Shown here: positions 7,134 to 14,605 of the stretch, piece by piece
Layout of the letters: every line of letters begins with the position of its first letter
How positions within the stretch are numbered: position 1 is the first letter of the stretch
Assembly (NCBI GenBank): GCA_002428415.1
Contig: DIWI01000086.1
Location: 1-32,696 of the forward strand
Direction of reading: 5' to 3'
DNA: 32,696 bases
DNA from: Clostridiaceae bacterium UBA6110
Lineage (GTDB): Bacteria > Bacillota > Clostridia > Clostridiales > Clostridiaceae
Made by a program: the position numbers and the translations under genes
Notes under the pieces: generated by a model
Databases searched by the model: none
What the model saw: only the letters and a program-made list of their open reading frames with translations
What the model was told of the DNA's origin: nothing

Positions 7134-8518
7134 TACGTGGAAACAGAATGGAGACTGAGAAGGTAGGCAGACTGCTGTTTAGCATGGCATTCCCTGCGAT
7201 AATAGCACAGATCATAAACGTCCTTTACAACATTGTTGACAGGATGTATATAGGCCATATCCCCGATATCGGAGCAGATGCGCTGACGGGAGTTGGCGTC
7301 ACCATGCCTCTTATAATGGTCATATCGGCCTTTGCAGCACTTGTAAGCATGGGAGGTGCTCCGAGGGCATCGATCAAGATGGGCATGAAGGATAAGAATG
7401 CCGCTGAAAGGATACTCGGAAACTGCACATCCGCTCTGGTGATAGTAGCTGTCATACTGACTGCTCTTGTGCTCCTTTTCGGCAAACAGATGCTGATGAT
7501 GTTTGGCGCAAGCGAAAACACTATAGGATATGCTCTGGATTACATGAACATTTATGCCATGGGAACTATTTTCGTCCAGCTCTCCCTGGGGCTTAATGCA
7601 TTCATCACAGCCCAGGGCTTCGCAAAAACAAGCATGCTTACTGTAACTATCGGTGCCGTTACAAATATAATCCTGGACCCTATCCTTATGTTCGGATTCG
7701 GCATGGGTGTTAAAGGTGCCGCTCTGGCAACCATTATTTCCCAGGCCATTTCCGCCGTGTGGGTCATATGGTTCCTGATGGGCAAAAGAAGCCAGCTTAC
7801 AATAAGAAAAGAAAACCTCAGGATAGACCTAAAGGTATTTTTACCCTGCATTGCTTTGGGTATGTCGCCATTCGTGATGCAGGCTACCGAGAGCATCCTT
7901 GTCATAACCTTCAATTCATCCCTTCAGCGTTACGGAGGGGACCTGGCAGTCGGAGCCATGACCATACTGTCAAGCGTCATGCAATTTTCAATACTTCCCA
8001 TAATGGGACTTACACAGGGCGCTCAACCAATAATAAGCTATAACTACGGTGCAAAGAACCTTTCAAGGGTAAAGGAAACCTTTGTGCTCCTGCTAAAAAG
8101 CACTCTGGTTTACTCCACACTTCTCTGGCTTATGGTTATGCTCTTCCCTCAGATTTTCGCAGGCATGTTCACAGGTGATGCAAGCCTCATAGCCGCTACA
8201 GTTTCAGCTCTAAGGATATATATGGCAGTATCTCTCTTATTGGCAGTCCAGATAAGCTGCCAGCAGACATTTATCGCGCTTGGTAATGCGAGGATCTCCA
8301 TATTCCTTGCGCTCCTACGCAAGGTGATACTGCTCATTCCGCTGATATTCATCCTGCCACAGTTCATCGAAGATAAGGTCACAGCAGTTTTCCTGGCAGA
8401 GCCCATTGCCGATATCATTGCGGTTACAGTGACCTCAGTAATATTTGCATTGCAGTTCAAAAAATTGCTTGGAGAATCATCTGAAAGCTTAAAGACTCAT
8501 GCCAGCCTTGAGTCATAG
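7124..8518 (+). CDS. MATE family efflux transporter
   Basis: A protein of about 464 aa with around twelve hydrophobic segments in two homologous halves, as in MATE antiporters (DinF/NorM-like), which export drugs or metabolites using a sodium or proton gradient. Typical features include KVGRLLFSMAFPAIIAQIINVLYNIVD at the N-terminus, LTGVGVTMPL, and GLTQGAQPIISYNYGA in the second half. The start is GTG 7124, nine bases after GGAGG (7110-7114), overlapping the end of marR. ATG 7148 is a weaker alternative. Coupling to a MarR regulator suggests inducible efflux; the substrate is not predictable. No clear terminator follows before prfC. Confidence 0.93.
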   Translation: MEVIRGNRMETEKVGRLLFSMAFPAIIAQIINVLYNIVDRMYIGHIPDIGADALTGVGVTMPLIMVISAFAALVSMGGAPRASIKMGMKDKNAAERILGNCTSALVIVAVILTALVLLFGKQMLMMFGASENTIGYALDYMNIYAMGTIFVQLSLGLNAFITAQGFAKTSMLTVTIGAVTNIILDPILMFGFGMGVKGAALATIISQAISAVWVIWFLMGKRSQLTIRKENLRIDLKVFLPCIALGMSPFVMQATESILVITFNSSLQRYGGDLAVGAMTILSSVMQFSILPIMGLTQGAQPIISYNYGAKNLSRVKETFVLLLKSTLVYSTLLWLMVMLFPQIFAGMFTGDASLIAATVSALRIYMAVSLLLAVQISCQQTFIALGNARISIFLALLRKVILLIPLIFILPQFIEDKVTAVFLAEPIADIIAVTVTSVIFALQFKKLLGESSESLKTHASLES

Positions 8519-8597
8519 CATTGCATGATCGCTGCACACTTTCCAGGGTGACATAATCATAGACCACTTAACCTTGAGAAAAAACTATGGAGCATTC

Positions 8598-8648
8598 GCC
8601 GATTATGTTATATAATTATTTGTTGTTACGAAGATATTGATAATCGGC
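8598..8648 (+). promoter_or_regulatory. prfC promoter region with 9-bp inverted repeat
   Basis: A TG-TTATATAAT extended -10-like element (8606-8616) lies about 55 bp before prfC, with no convincing -35. It is flanked by a perfect inverted repeat, GCCGATTAT (8598-8606) and ATAATCGGC (8640-8648). The left arm overlaps the -10, so the repeat may act as a DNA operator rather than an RNA hairpin. Confidence 0.35.
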
Positions 8649-8671
8649 CGCAAGGCCACCAGGAGGCACCT

Positions 8672-10267
8672 TTGGAATCGATAAGAAAAGAGATAGAAAA
8701 AAGAAGGACGTTTGCGATAATCTCGCATCCTGACGCAGGTAAGACAACCCTCACTGAGAAGCTGCTCCTGTACGGAGGGGCTATAAGGCTTGCAGGATCG
8801 GTCAAGGCGAGAAAGGCATCAAAGCATGCCGTATCTGACTGGATGGAGATCGAGAAGCAGAGAGGTATATCCGTCACCTCGTCTGTCATGCAGTTCAACT
8901 ACGACGGCTATTGCATAAACATCCTGGATACACCGGGACATCAGGATTTCTCCGAGGATACCTACAGGACCCTTATGGCTGCAGACTCTGCAGTGATGGT
9001 CATAGATGGTGCCAAGGGAGTCGAGGAGCAGACAAGGAAGCTTTTCCATGTTTGTTCTCTTAGAGGTATTCCCATATTCACTTTCATAAACAAGATGGAC
9101 CGTGAGACAAGGGACCCGTTCGAGCTACTTGAGGAAATCGAAAGGGAGCTTGGAATTAAGTCTTACCCAATGAACTGGCCTATTGGAACAGGAAATGACT
9201 TCAGGGGTGTCTTCGAGAGAGACACCAACACCATACATGCATTTGCAGGTGGAAAGCATGGACAGCTTGAGGTTGAATCAGTAGTCGGACAGGTGGAAGA
9301 TGATGTATTCAAGGATCTCCTTGGAAAGCCGCTCCATGACAAGCTTATGGAAGACATCGAGCTCATTGATTATGCGGGAGACGACTTTGACCTTGGAAAG
9401 ATACAGAAGGGCGAACTGACTCCGGTATTCTTCGGATCTGCCCTCACCAACTTCGGAGTTGAGCCCTTCCTCAGGGAGTTCCTGAAGCTCACATCAGAGC
9501 CACTTTCAAGGAACACTTCAGAAGGTGACGAGATCGATGTCTTCAGCGACAAGTTCTCCGCATTCATTTTCAAAATCCAGGCTAACATGAACCCTGCCCA
9601 CAGGGACAGGATCGCATTCATGAGGATCTGCTCCGGAAAATACGAAAAGGGGATGGAGGTATTCCATTACCAGGGTAACGGAAAGATAAAGCTTTCCCAG
9701 CCACAGCAGTTTCTGGCGCAGGACAGGGAAATCATCGAGGAAGCTTATGCCGGAGACATCATAGGTGTTTTCGATCCGGGCATATACTCCATCGGTGACA
9801 CTCTGACAGATCCTTCGATGAAATTCAGATTCGAGGGAATCCCGACCTTCTCTCCTGAGCATTTTGCAAGGGTAAGGCCGGAGGACACCATGAAGAGAAA
9901 GCAGTTCGTAAAGGGCATAACCCAGATTGCCCAGGAAGGAGCTATCCAGGTATACAAGGAGCTCCATATCGGAATGGAAGAGATCATTGTGGGAGTCGTC
10001 GGAGTTCTTCAGCTTGAAGTCCTTGAATACAGGCTTAAGAATGAATATGGAGTCGACCTGAAGATGGACAGGCTGCCATACAGGTTCGTGAGATGGATAG
10101 AAAACGAAGAGTATGATACCTCTAAGCTCAACATCACTTCAGATTCGAGGCTCCTTAAAGACATGAAGGACAGGGACATCCTGATTTTCCAGAACGACTG
10201 GGGAATAACATGGGCACTTAACCATAACAAGGGACTTGTGCTGTCTGATGTAGGCAAGGTAGACTAA
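8672..10267 (+). CDS. prfC: peptide chain release factor 3
   Basis: Translational GTPase that releases RF1/RF2 from the ribosome after peptide release. The GTPase motifs are intact: G1 HPDAGKTT (19-26), a switch region with GISVTSSVMQF, G3 DTPGH (86-90) and G4 NKMD (140-143). The 531-residue length and the C-terminal domain (VGVVGVLQLEVLEYRL) match RF3 rather than EF-G. The start is TTG 8672, five bases after AGGAGG (8661-8666), with the product beginning MESIRKEIEKRRTFAIISHPDAGK. It is a monocistronic gene closed by a strong hairpin terminator. The assignment is secure. Confidence 0.96.
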   Translation: MESIRKEIEKRRTFAIISHPDAGKTTLTEKLLLYGGAIRLAGSVKARKASKHAVSDWMEIEKQRGISVTSSVMQFNYDGYCINILDTPGHQDFSEDTYRTLMAADSAVMVIDGAKGVEEQTRKLFHVCSLRGIPIFTFINKMDRETRDPFELLEEIERELGIKSYPMNWPIGTGNDFRGVFERDTNTIHAFAGGKHGQLEVESVVGQVEDDVFKDLLGKPLHDKLMEDIELIDYAGDDFDLGKIQKGELTPVFFGSALTNFGVEPFLREFLKLTSEPLSRNTSEGDEIDVFSDKFSAFIFKIQANMNPAHRDRIAFMRICSGKYEKGMEVFHYQGNGKIKLSQPQQFLAQDREIIEEAYAGDIIGVFDPGIYSIGDTLTDPSMKFRFEGIPTFSPEHFARVRPEDTMKRKQFVKGITQIAQEGAIQVYKELHIGMEEIIVGVVGVLQLEVLEYRLKNEYGVDLKMDRLPYRFVRWIENEEYDTSKLNITSDSRLLKDMKDRDILIFQNDWGITWALNHNKGLVLSDVGKVD

Positions 10268-10270
10268 TAT

Positions 10271-10310
10271 AAATGCCGTTGTGATTTTCAACATCACAAC
10301 GGCATTTTTG
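10271..10310. terminator. bidirectional terminator between prfC and the M18 peptidase gene
   Basis: A perfect 15-bp stem (10271-10285 with 10293-10307, core ATGCCGTTGTGAT) has a 7-nt loop, with TTTTTG at the end of the plus-strand arm. The A-rich left edge gives T residues on the other strand, so it can serve both convergent genes. Confidence 0.9.
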
Positions 10311-10371
10311 TTTGCTCTATAAGCACATTCACATTACATTTATTATATTATGTAAAACTAAGTCTCTTTTA

Positions 10372-11667
10372 TCAGCTTTCTTCGAAGAATACCTTCAGTG
10401 CTTTCACCAGATAAAGGTGGTCATCTACTCCTCCAAGCTCCCTTACGGAGTGCATTCCGAGGAGTGGAGTGCCAATATCAACGCTCCTTATCGGAAGGTG
10501 CGACGTTGCTGCGGGACCTATGGTGGATCCACCTGCCAGGTCACTCCTGTTTACGAAGGTCTGGAAAGGAACCTCTGCTTTTCTGCAGATCTCACTGAAG
10601 GCAGCGGCTGAATCTCCATCTGTAGTATACTTCTGGTTCGCAGAAAGCTTTATTACCGGTCCTTTGTTTAACAGCGGTCTGTTGACCGGGTCGTGCATAT
10701 CAGCATAGTTTGGATGTACGCTATGTGCGAGGTCCGCAGATATCATGAACGAACCTTCTAGGCTCCTCAGGAAGCCTTCCCTGTCGCCCCCCAGAGCGTA
10801 GTATACCCTCTCCAGAAGATTTGCCAGCAGTACTGAATCTGCACCCTGCTTCGACCTTGAACCGCATTCCTCATTGTCGAAGAACGCAGCGATCCTGATA
10901 CCGCTTCCGCCTTCAGCAGCCTTGAGGGCTTCCATGGCTCCATGCACGCTGTTCAGATTGTCCTGCCTTTTTGATGATATGAATTCCTGGGAGAGACCCA
11001 TGACTATGCCCTTTTCAGCATCGCATAAGAAGAGGTCATAATCCAGTATCTCATCAGATGCCACATTAATCTCCTCTGCAACAAGGTCCCTTATCAGGTT
11101 CTCCTTTGCGAAATCCTTCCCTGCCATAGACATTATCGGAAGCACGTGCTTCTGCTTGTCGATTGCCACTCCTTCATTCACGTTCCTGTTGAAGTGGATC
11201 GCAACGCTTGGAATGATAAGCAGCGGTCTTCTGAAGTTAACTGACTCTGTCCTTGGCTTTAAGTGACTGTCACCCTTAAGCACAACCCTTCCTGCAAGGG
11301 TGAGGGGTCTGTCGAACCAGGTTGAAAGTATGGGGCCTCCATAAGTCTCAGTGTTCAGTCTAAGGAAACCGTCGTTAACCATCTCTGCACCAGGCTTTAT
11401 CCTGAAGCCAGGTGAATCGGTATGTGCCCCGACCATCCTGAAGCCCTTGACAAGCGGTTCGCTGCCTATTCTAACCATGAACAGGGATGAGCCGTTCTTG
11501 ATATAGAACGCCTTGTCCCCTTCCGTCAGGCTCCATTTCGCTTCTCCGTCCAGCTCCTTATAACCTTCATCAAGAAGCTCTCTTTTCATGACCTCCACGG
11601 CATTGAATGCCGTCTGGGATTCATGAAGAAATTCAAGCAGTCTTCCTGCAAGTTCCATCTTATCCAT
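10372..11667 (-). CDS. M18 family aminopeptidase
   Basis: Metallo-aminopeptidase of the M18 (aspartyl aminopeptidase/ApeB) family, a cytosolic enzyme that removes N-terminal, often acidic, residues from peptides. Metal-binding and catalytic regions are visible: GAHTDSPGFRIKP (His82, Asp84), SSKRQDNLNS (Asp236), FFDNEECGSRSKQGA (Glu266/Glu267) and SADLAHSVHPNY. Numbering uses ATG 11667 (431 aa), six bases after AGGTGG; the longer frame from a GTG at 11676 begins inside that site. The gene is monocistronic, convergent with prfC and divergent from the cation-efflux gene, with a promoter that overlaps the divergent one. The exact residue preference is not predictable. Confidence 0.94.
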   Translation of the reverse strand: MDKMELAGRLLEFLHESQTAFNAVEVMKRELLDEGYKELDGEAKWSLTEGDKAFYIKNGSSLFMVRIGSEPLVKGFRMVGAHTDSPGFRIKPGAEMVNDGFLRLNTETYGGPILSTWFDRPLTLAGRVVLKGDSHLKPRTESVNFRRPLLIIPSVAIHFNRNVNEGVAIDKQKHVLPIMSMAGKDFAKENLIRDLVAEEINVASDEILDYDLFLCDAEKGIVMGLSQEFISSKRQDNLNSVHGAMEALKAAEGGSGIRIAAFFDNEECGSRSKQGADSVLLANLLERVYYALGGDREGFLRSLEGSFMISADLAHSVHPNYADMHDPVNRPLLNKGPVIKLSANQKYTTDGDSAAAFSEICRKAEVPFQTFVNRSDLAGGSTIGPAATSHLPIRSVDIGTPLLGMHSVRELGGVDDHLYLVKALKVFFEES

Positions 11668-11699
11668 AATTACCACCTACCATGTTAAATTTTCAATAT

Positions 11700-11728
11700 A
11701 TTATCATTCTAACACAAGTGTGGTACAA
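11700..11728 (-). promoter_or_regulatory. promoter of the M18 peptidase gene
   Basis: On the minus strand, TTGTAC (11728-11723) and GATAAT (11705-11700) are 17 bp apart. Its -35 lies almost exactly over the -10 of the divergent promoter, and vice versa. Confidence 0.55.
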
Positions 11729-11729
11729 T
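11701..11729 (+). promoter_or_regulatory. promoter of the cation-efflux gene
   Basis: TTATCA (11701-11706) and TACAAT (11724-11729) are 17 bp apart, with an extended -10 TG at 11721-11722. Initiation near 11736 would put the hairpin at 11735-11774 at the very 5' end of the mRNA. Confidence 0.55.
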
Positions 11730-11734
11730 TGAAT

Positions 11735-11774
11735 GAAGGATTCCAATCCGCTTTTGCGGAGCCTGGAATCTTTC
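11735..11774 (+). other. 5'-leader hairpin of the cation-efflux mRNA
   Basis: GATTCCA (11739-11745) pairs with TGGAATC (11764-11770), with an inner CCGC-TTTT-GCGG stem and four further outer pairs including one G-U. It ends 22 nt before the start codon. It has no U-tract long enough for a terminator and is too small for a known metal riboswitch. Confidence 0.5.
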
Positions 11775-11796
11775 CATTTATACGGAAGGTGAAATA

Positions 11797-12972
11797 ATGA
11801 TAGACATATTCATCAACAAGATTATAGACGGCAAGAATTTCAGCAACATCTTCGAGAGGGAAAAGATCGGCATAAAGGCAGGGTTTGTGGGTATAGTCCT
11901 CAACTTCATCCTGTTTCTTGTGAAGCTGCTCCTTGGATTCGTTACTGGCAGCATTTCACTTATGGCTGATGCCTTCAACAACCTGACCGATACAACCTCC
12001 TCTGTAGTCACTATCCTCGGCTTCAAGCTTGCCAACAGGCCGCCTGACGAGGACCATCCATATGGTCATGGGAGGCTTGAATACCTTTCCGGACTAACCA
12101 TTTCCGTGCTTGTAATGTTCGTTGGCTTCCAGTTCATCGTATCCTCCTGGAAGAAGATAGTTGAGCCAAGCCCGGTTATTTCAGAATGGTCCACTACACT
12201 TATATTGGTCCTATCCATATTTCTAAAGTACTTCATGCACATGTTCTACAAGAGGCTTGGAAAGAAGATCGGATCTCAGACTCTGGAGGCTACAGCAACC
12301 GATGCCCTAGGCGACGTATTCACAACTTCTGTGGTCGTACTTGGACTCATAGTTTCAAAGTTCACTACCCTTCCAATCGATGGAGTGGTGGGAATAGCCA
12401 TAGCACTCTATATTATTTACAACGGGCTTATGCTGACCAGGGAAACACTTAATACCATAATCGGTGAAAAACCTGATATGGAGCTTGCAGAGAAGATAAA
12501 GGCCAAGGTCGTATCCTATAACCATATATATGCGGTCCATGACCTTGCCATCCATTCCTATGGTCCTGGAAGGACTATGGCAAGCATTCATGCTGAAGTA
12601 CCCTTTGACATGAACCTTGTGGAAATACATAACGTAGTTGACAAGATCGAAAGGAAGGTACGCGAAGAGCTTGGAGTCGACCTTGTCATCCATATTGACC
12701 CTCTTAACGACCACGACGACGCATTCCTTGCAGTGCAGCAGAAGGTAACTGAGCTTGCCCTTACCATCCCCAAGATCCTTTCTGTCCATGATTTCCGGTA
12801 TACCGGACTCAAGGACCATAAGATGCTCATATTCGAGGCTGTTGTGGATTCGAAGAACCTCACTGAGAAGGAAAGGCTTTCAATTAAACACGAACTCACT
12901 GAAATGGTCAGCAATGAATTCCCCGATACCAGGGTATTCATAACTCTTGACCTTGATGTAACCATACTTTAA
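11797..12972 (+). CDS. cation diffusion facilitator (CDF) family transporter
   Basis: A 391-residue membrane protein of the CDF family, which exports divalent metals (Zn, Mn, Fe, Co) by proton or potassium antiport. Six hydrophobic segments occupy about residues 25-210. The helix II metal site is in LMADAFNNLTDTTSS, followed by the family motif RPPDEDHPYGHGRLEYLSGL. The C-terminal cytoplasmic domain contains YAVHDLAIHSYGPGRTMASIHAEVP and a second extension of about 90 residues ending VFITLDLDVTIL, which makes it longer than minimal 300-residue CDFs. ATG 11797 follows GGAAGGTG. It is a monocistronic gene with a leader hairpin and its own terminator. Metal specificity cannot be assigned by reading alone. 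Confidence 0.93.
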   Translation: MIDIFINKIIDGKNFSNIFEREKIGIKAGFVGIVLNFILFLVKLLLGFVTGSISLMADAFNNLTDTTSSVVTILGFKLANRPPDEDHPYGHGRLEYLSGLTISVLVMFVGFQFIVSSWKKIVEPSPVISEWSTTLILVLSIFLKYFMHMFYKRLGKKIGSQTLEATATDALGDVFTTSVVVLGLIVSKFTTLPIDGVVGIAIALYIIYNGLMLTRETLNTIIGEKPDMELAEKIKAKVVSYNHIYAVHDLAIHSYGPGRTMASIHAEVPFDMNLVEIHNVVDKIERKVREELGVDLVIHIDPLNDHDDAFLAVQQKVTELALTIPKILSVHDFRYTGLKDHKMLIFEAVVDSKNLTEKERLSIKHELTEMVSNEFPDTRVFITLDLDVTIL

Positions 12973-12987
12973 ATTGATCATTAGCTT

Positions 12988-13019
12988 TAGCCGGGAGTTT
13001 TCCCGGCTATTATATTTTT
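12988..13019 (+). terminator. intrinsic terminator of the cation-efflux gene
   Basis: TAGCCGGGA pairs with TCCCGGCTA across a GTTT loop (9 bp), followed by TTATATTTTT. Strong and oriented for the + strand. Confidence 0.9.
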
Positions 13020-13238
13020 GCAAAATCGAGCAAGGCACATTTGAGACCTTGAAACGGTCATATTCAGTTCTCTATCCTTAGAATCCTCATATGCTAAAAA
13101 CGATATCACAAGTGATGCTTCGAAATAAATACTGCCTTTTTTGTTATGATACCGATTTCCTTTGATTCTGAATGGGTTTCCCAATATTTATTTTCATTTA
13201 AAAATTGATTTTCATGAGAATAAGTAGTAGGATGTATA
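13020..13238. other. AT-rich intergenic stretch with no gene found
   Basis: No frame here has a convincing start with a Shine-Dalgarno sequence. The only 65-codon minus-strand frame runs back through the terminator at 12988-13019 and has an unconvincing composition. Only small dyads are seen, such as ATCAC-AA-GTGAT near 13105. A possible MFS promoter lies just downstream. Confidence 0.5.
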
Positions 13239-13242
13239 TTGT

Positions 13243-13271
13243 TTGTATTTTAACACATGGAATCATATTTA
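13243..13271 (+). promoter_or_regulatory. possible promoter of the MFS carrier gene
   Basis: TTGTAT (13243-13248) and TATTTA (13266-13271) are 17 bp apart, 19 bp before the start codon. The leader would be very short, and other spacings are possible in this AT-rich region. Confidence 0.3.
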
Positions 13272-13289
13272 TATTGAGGGGTGCGACTA

Positions 13290-14516
13290 ATGACAAAGTT
13301 TGAAAACAAATGGACCCGTGCGGCAATCCCTGCACTGCTTATCCATTGCAGCATAGGAACCATATATTGCTGGTCTCTGGTCAAGGGAAACATAGCAAGC
13401 TACATCGGAGCTCCTACCAGTTCAGTAGAATGGGCTTTCAGCCTGGCGATCTTCTTCCTTGGAATGTCAGCTGCATTCGCTGGCAATGTCGTTGAGAAGG
13501 ATATCCACAAGTCTTCTCTAATAGCTGCAATATTTTTCGCAGCTGGAATGGCAGGAACTGGTTTCTTCATACAGCAGAAGTCGCTCCCCGGAATATTCCT
13601 TACATACGGCGTAATCATGGGAATAGGCTGCGGTATTGGGTACCTTTCACCTGTCAAGACACTGATGCTATGGTTTGACAAGCAGAAGGGACTGGCTACA
13701 GGAATAGCAGTCGCCGGCTTCGGACTTGCCAAGGTAATAGCAAGTCCTATAATAGAAATGCTTCTTGGTGCTGTGAATGCTGATGGAAGCCTTTCAGACC
13801 CGACAAGGACGTACAAGATGTTCTATATCCTTGCAGTGGCATATTTTGTAATGATGATCGCAGGTCACCTTCTTCTGAAGAAGCCTGAAGGTTGGAAAGA
13901 AGCTCCAAAGAAAGCTGGCGGATCCAGCCCGCTGGTAATATTCAAGAACAAGACCTTCATCGGCATCTGGCTCATGTTCTACATCAACATCGCCTGCGGC
14001 CTTGCTCTGATATCGCAGGAGAAGGGGATCCTTCACCACATCGGTTTCACTTCAGTTGCAGCAATAAGCTCATTGACAGCAATATTCAATGCAGGCGGAA
14101 GACTTGGATTCTCAGCCTTTGCAGACAAGCTTAAAGACAGGAACACAATATACAAGGTCATATTTGCAATTTCAATGGCCCTTGCAGGCCTTGTCATAGT
14201 AACTGATGGAATAAACAATGCCATAGTACCGCTTGTCATAGCTTTGCTATGCGTTATCAATGCCGGCTACGGCGGAGGCTTCTCAAACCTTCCGACACTT
14301 CTCTCAGACAGGTTCGGAATGAAGAGCATAAGCACCATCCACGGCCTTGCACTCTCAGCATGGGCGATTGCAGGCCTCACTGGAAACCAGATAAGTGCAC
14401 TGATACTGAAGAAAACCGACTCCTATAACAATGTGCTTATCGTTATACTTGCACTTTATGCAGTTGCAATGGTAATCACATTCACCATGGTGAAACCAGG
14501 AAAGAACGACATATAG
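13290..14516 (+). CDS. MFS transporter, OFA (oxalate/formate antiporter-like) family
   Basis: A 408-residue major facilitator with about twelve membrane helices. The N-terminal half is typical of the OFA family: HCSIGTIYCWSLVKGNI in helix 1, GMGIGCGIGY-like glycine runs, and WFDKQKGLATGIAVAGFGLA in the loop after helix 4. The family carries small carboxylates such as oxalate/formate or lactate/pyruvate, but many members are uncharacterised and no substrate is implied here. The start is ATG 13290, eight bases after GAGGGG; a GTG at 13281 begins inside that site. It is monocistronic, with no metabolic neighbour such as formyl-CoA transferase to suggest oxalate use. It is closed by the hairpin at 14553. 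Confidence 0.9.
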   Translation: MTKFENKWTRAAIPALLIHCSIGTIYCWSLVKGNIASYIGAPTSSVEWAFSLAIFFLGMSAAFAGNVVEKDIHKSSLIAAIFFAAGMAGTGFFIQQKSLPGIFLTYGVIMGIGCGIGYLSPVKTLMLWFDKQKGLATGIAVAGFGLAKVIASPIIEMLLGAVNADGSLSDPTRTYKMFYILAVAYFVMMIAGHLLLKKPEGWKEAPKKAGGSSPLVIFKNKTFIGIWLMFYINIACGLALISQEKGILHHIGFTSVAAISSLTAIFNAGGRLGFSAFADKLKDRNTIYKVIFAISMALAGLVIVTDGINNAIVPLVIALLCVINAGYGGGFSNLPTLLSDRFGMKSISTIHGLALSAWAIAGLTGNQISALILKKTDSYNNVLIVILALYAVAMVITFTMVKPGKNDI

Positions 14517-14552
14517 AATTCTAAGATAAGATTCATGACTCTCCAATGAATA

Positions 14553-14603
14553 CAAAGGGCATCACTCCACTACAATTGTGGAATGATGCCCTTGTTTGTT
14601 TTG
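14553..14603. terminator. terminator between the MFS gene and helD
   Basis: AAGGGCATCA (14555-14564) pairs with TGATGCCCTT, and an inner TCCAC/GTGGA stem extends it past a C-A mismatch. The + strand continues GTTTGTTTTG, a good U-rich tail. The - strand tail is poor, so it chiefly serves the MFS gene, though the helD gene ends only 3 bp away. Confidence 0.85.
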
Positions 14604-14605
14604 AC

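Noticed and set aside
11735..11796. Manganese (yybP-ykoY) or other metal riboswitch before the CDF gene
   Set aside because: The leader is only about 60 nt with one simple hairpin and lacks the conserved loops of known metal riboswitches.
12987..13184. 65-codon minus-strand reading frame after the cation-efflux gene
   Set aside because: It runs through the strong terminator at 12988-13019, has no good ribosome binding site and shows no family resemblance.
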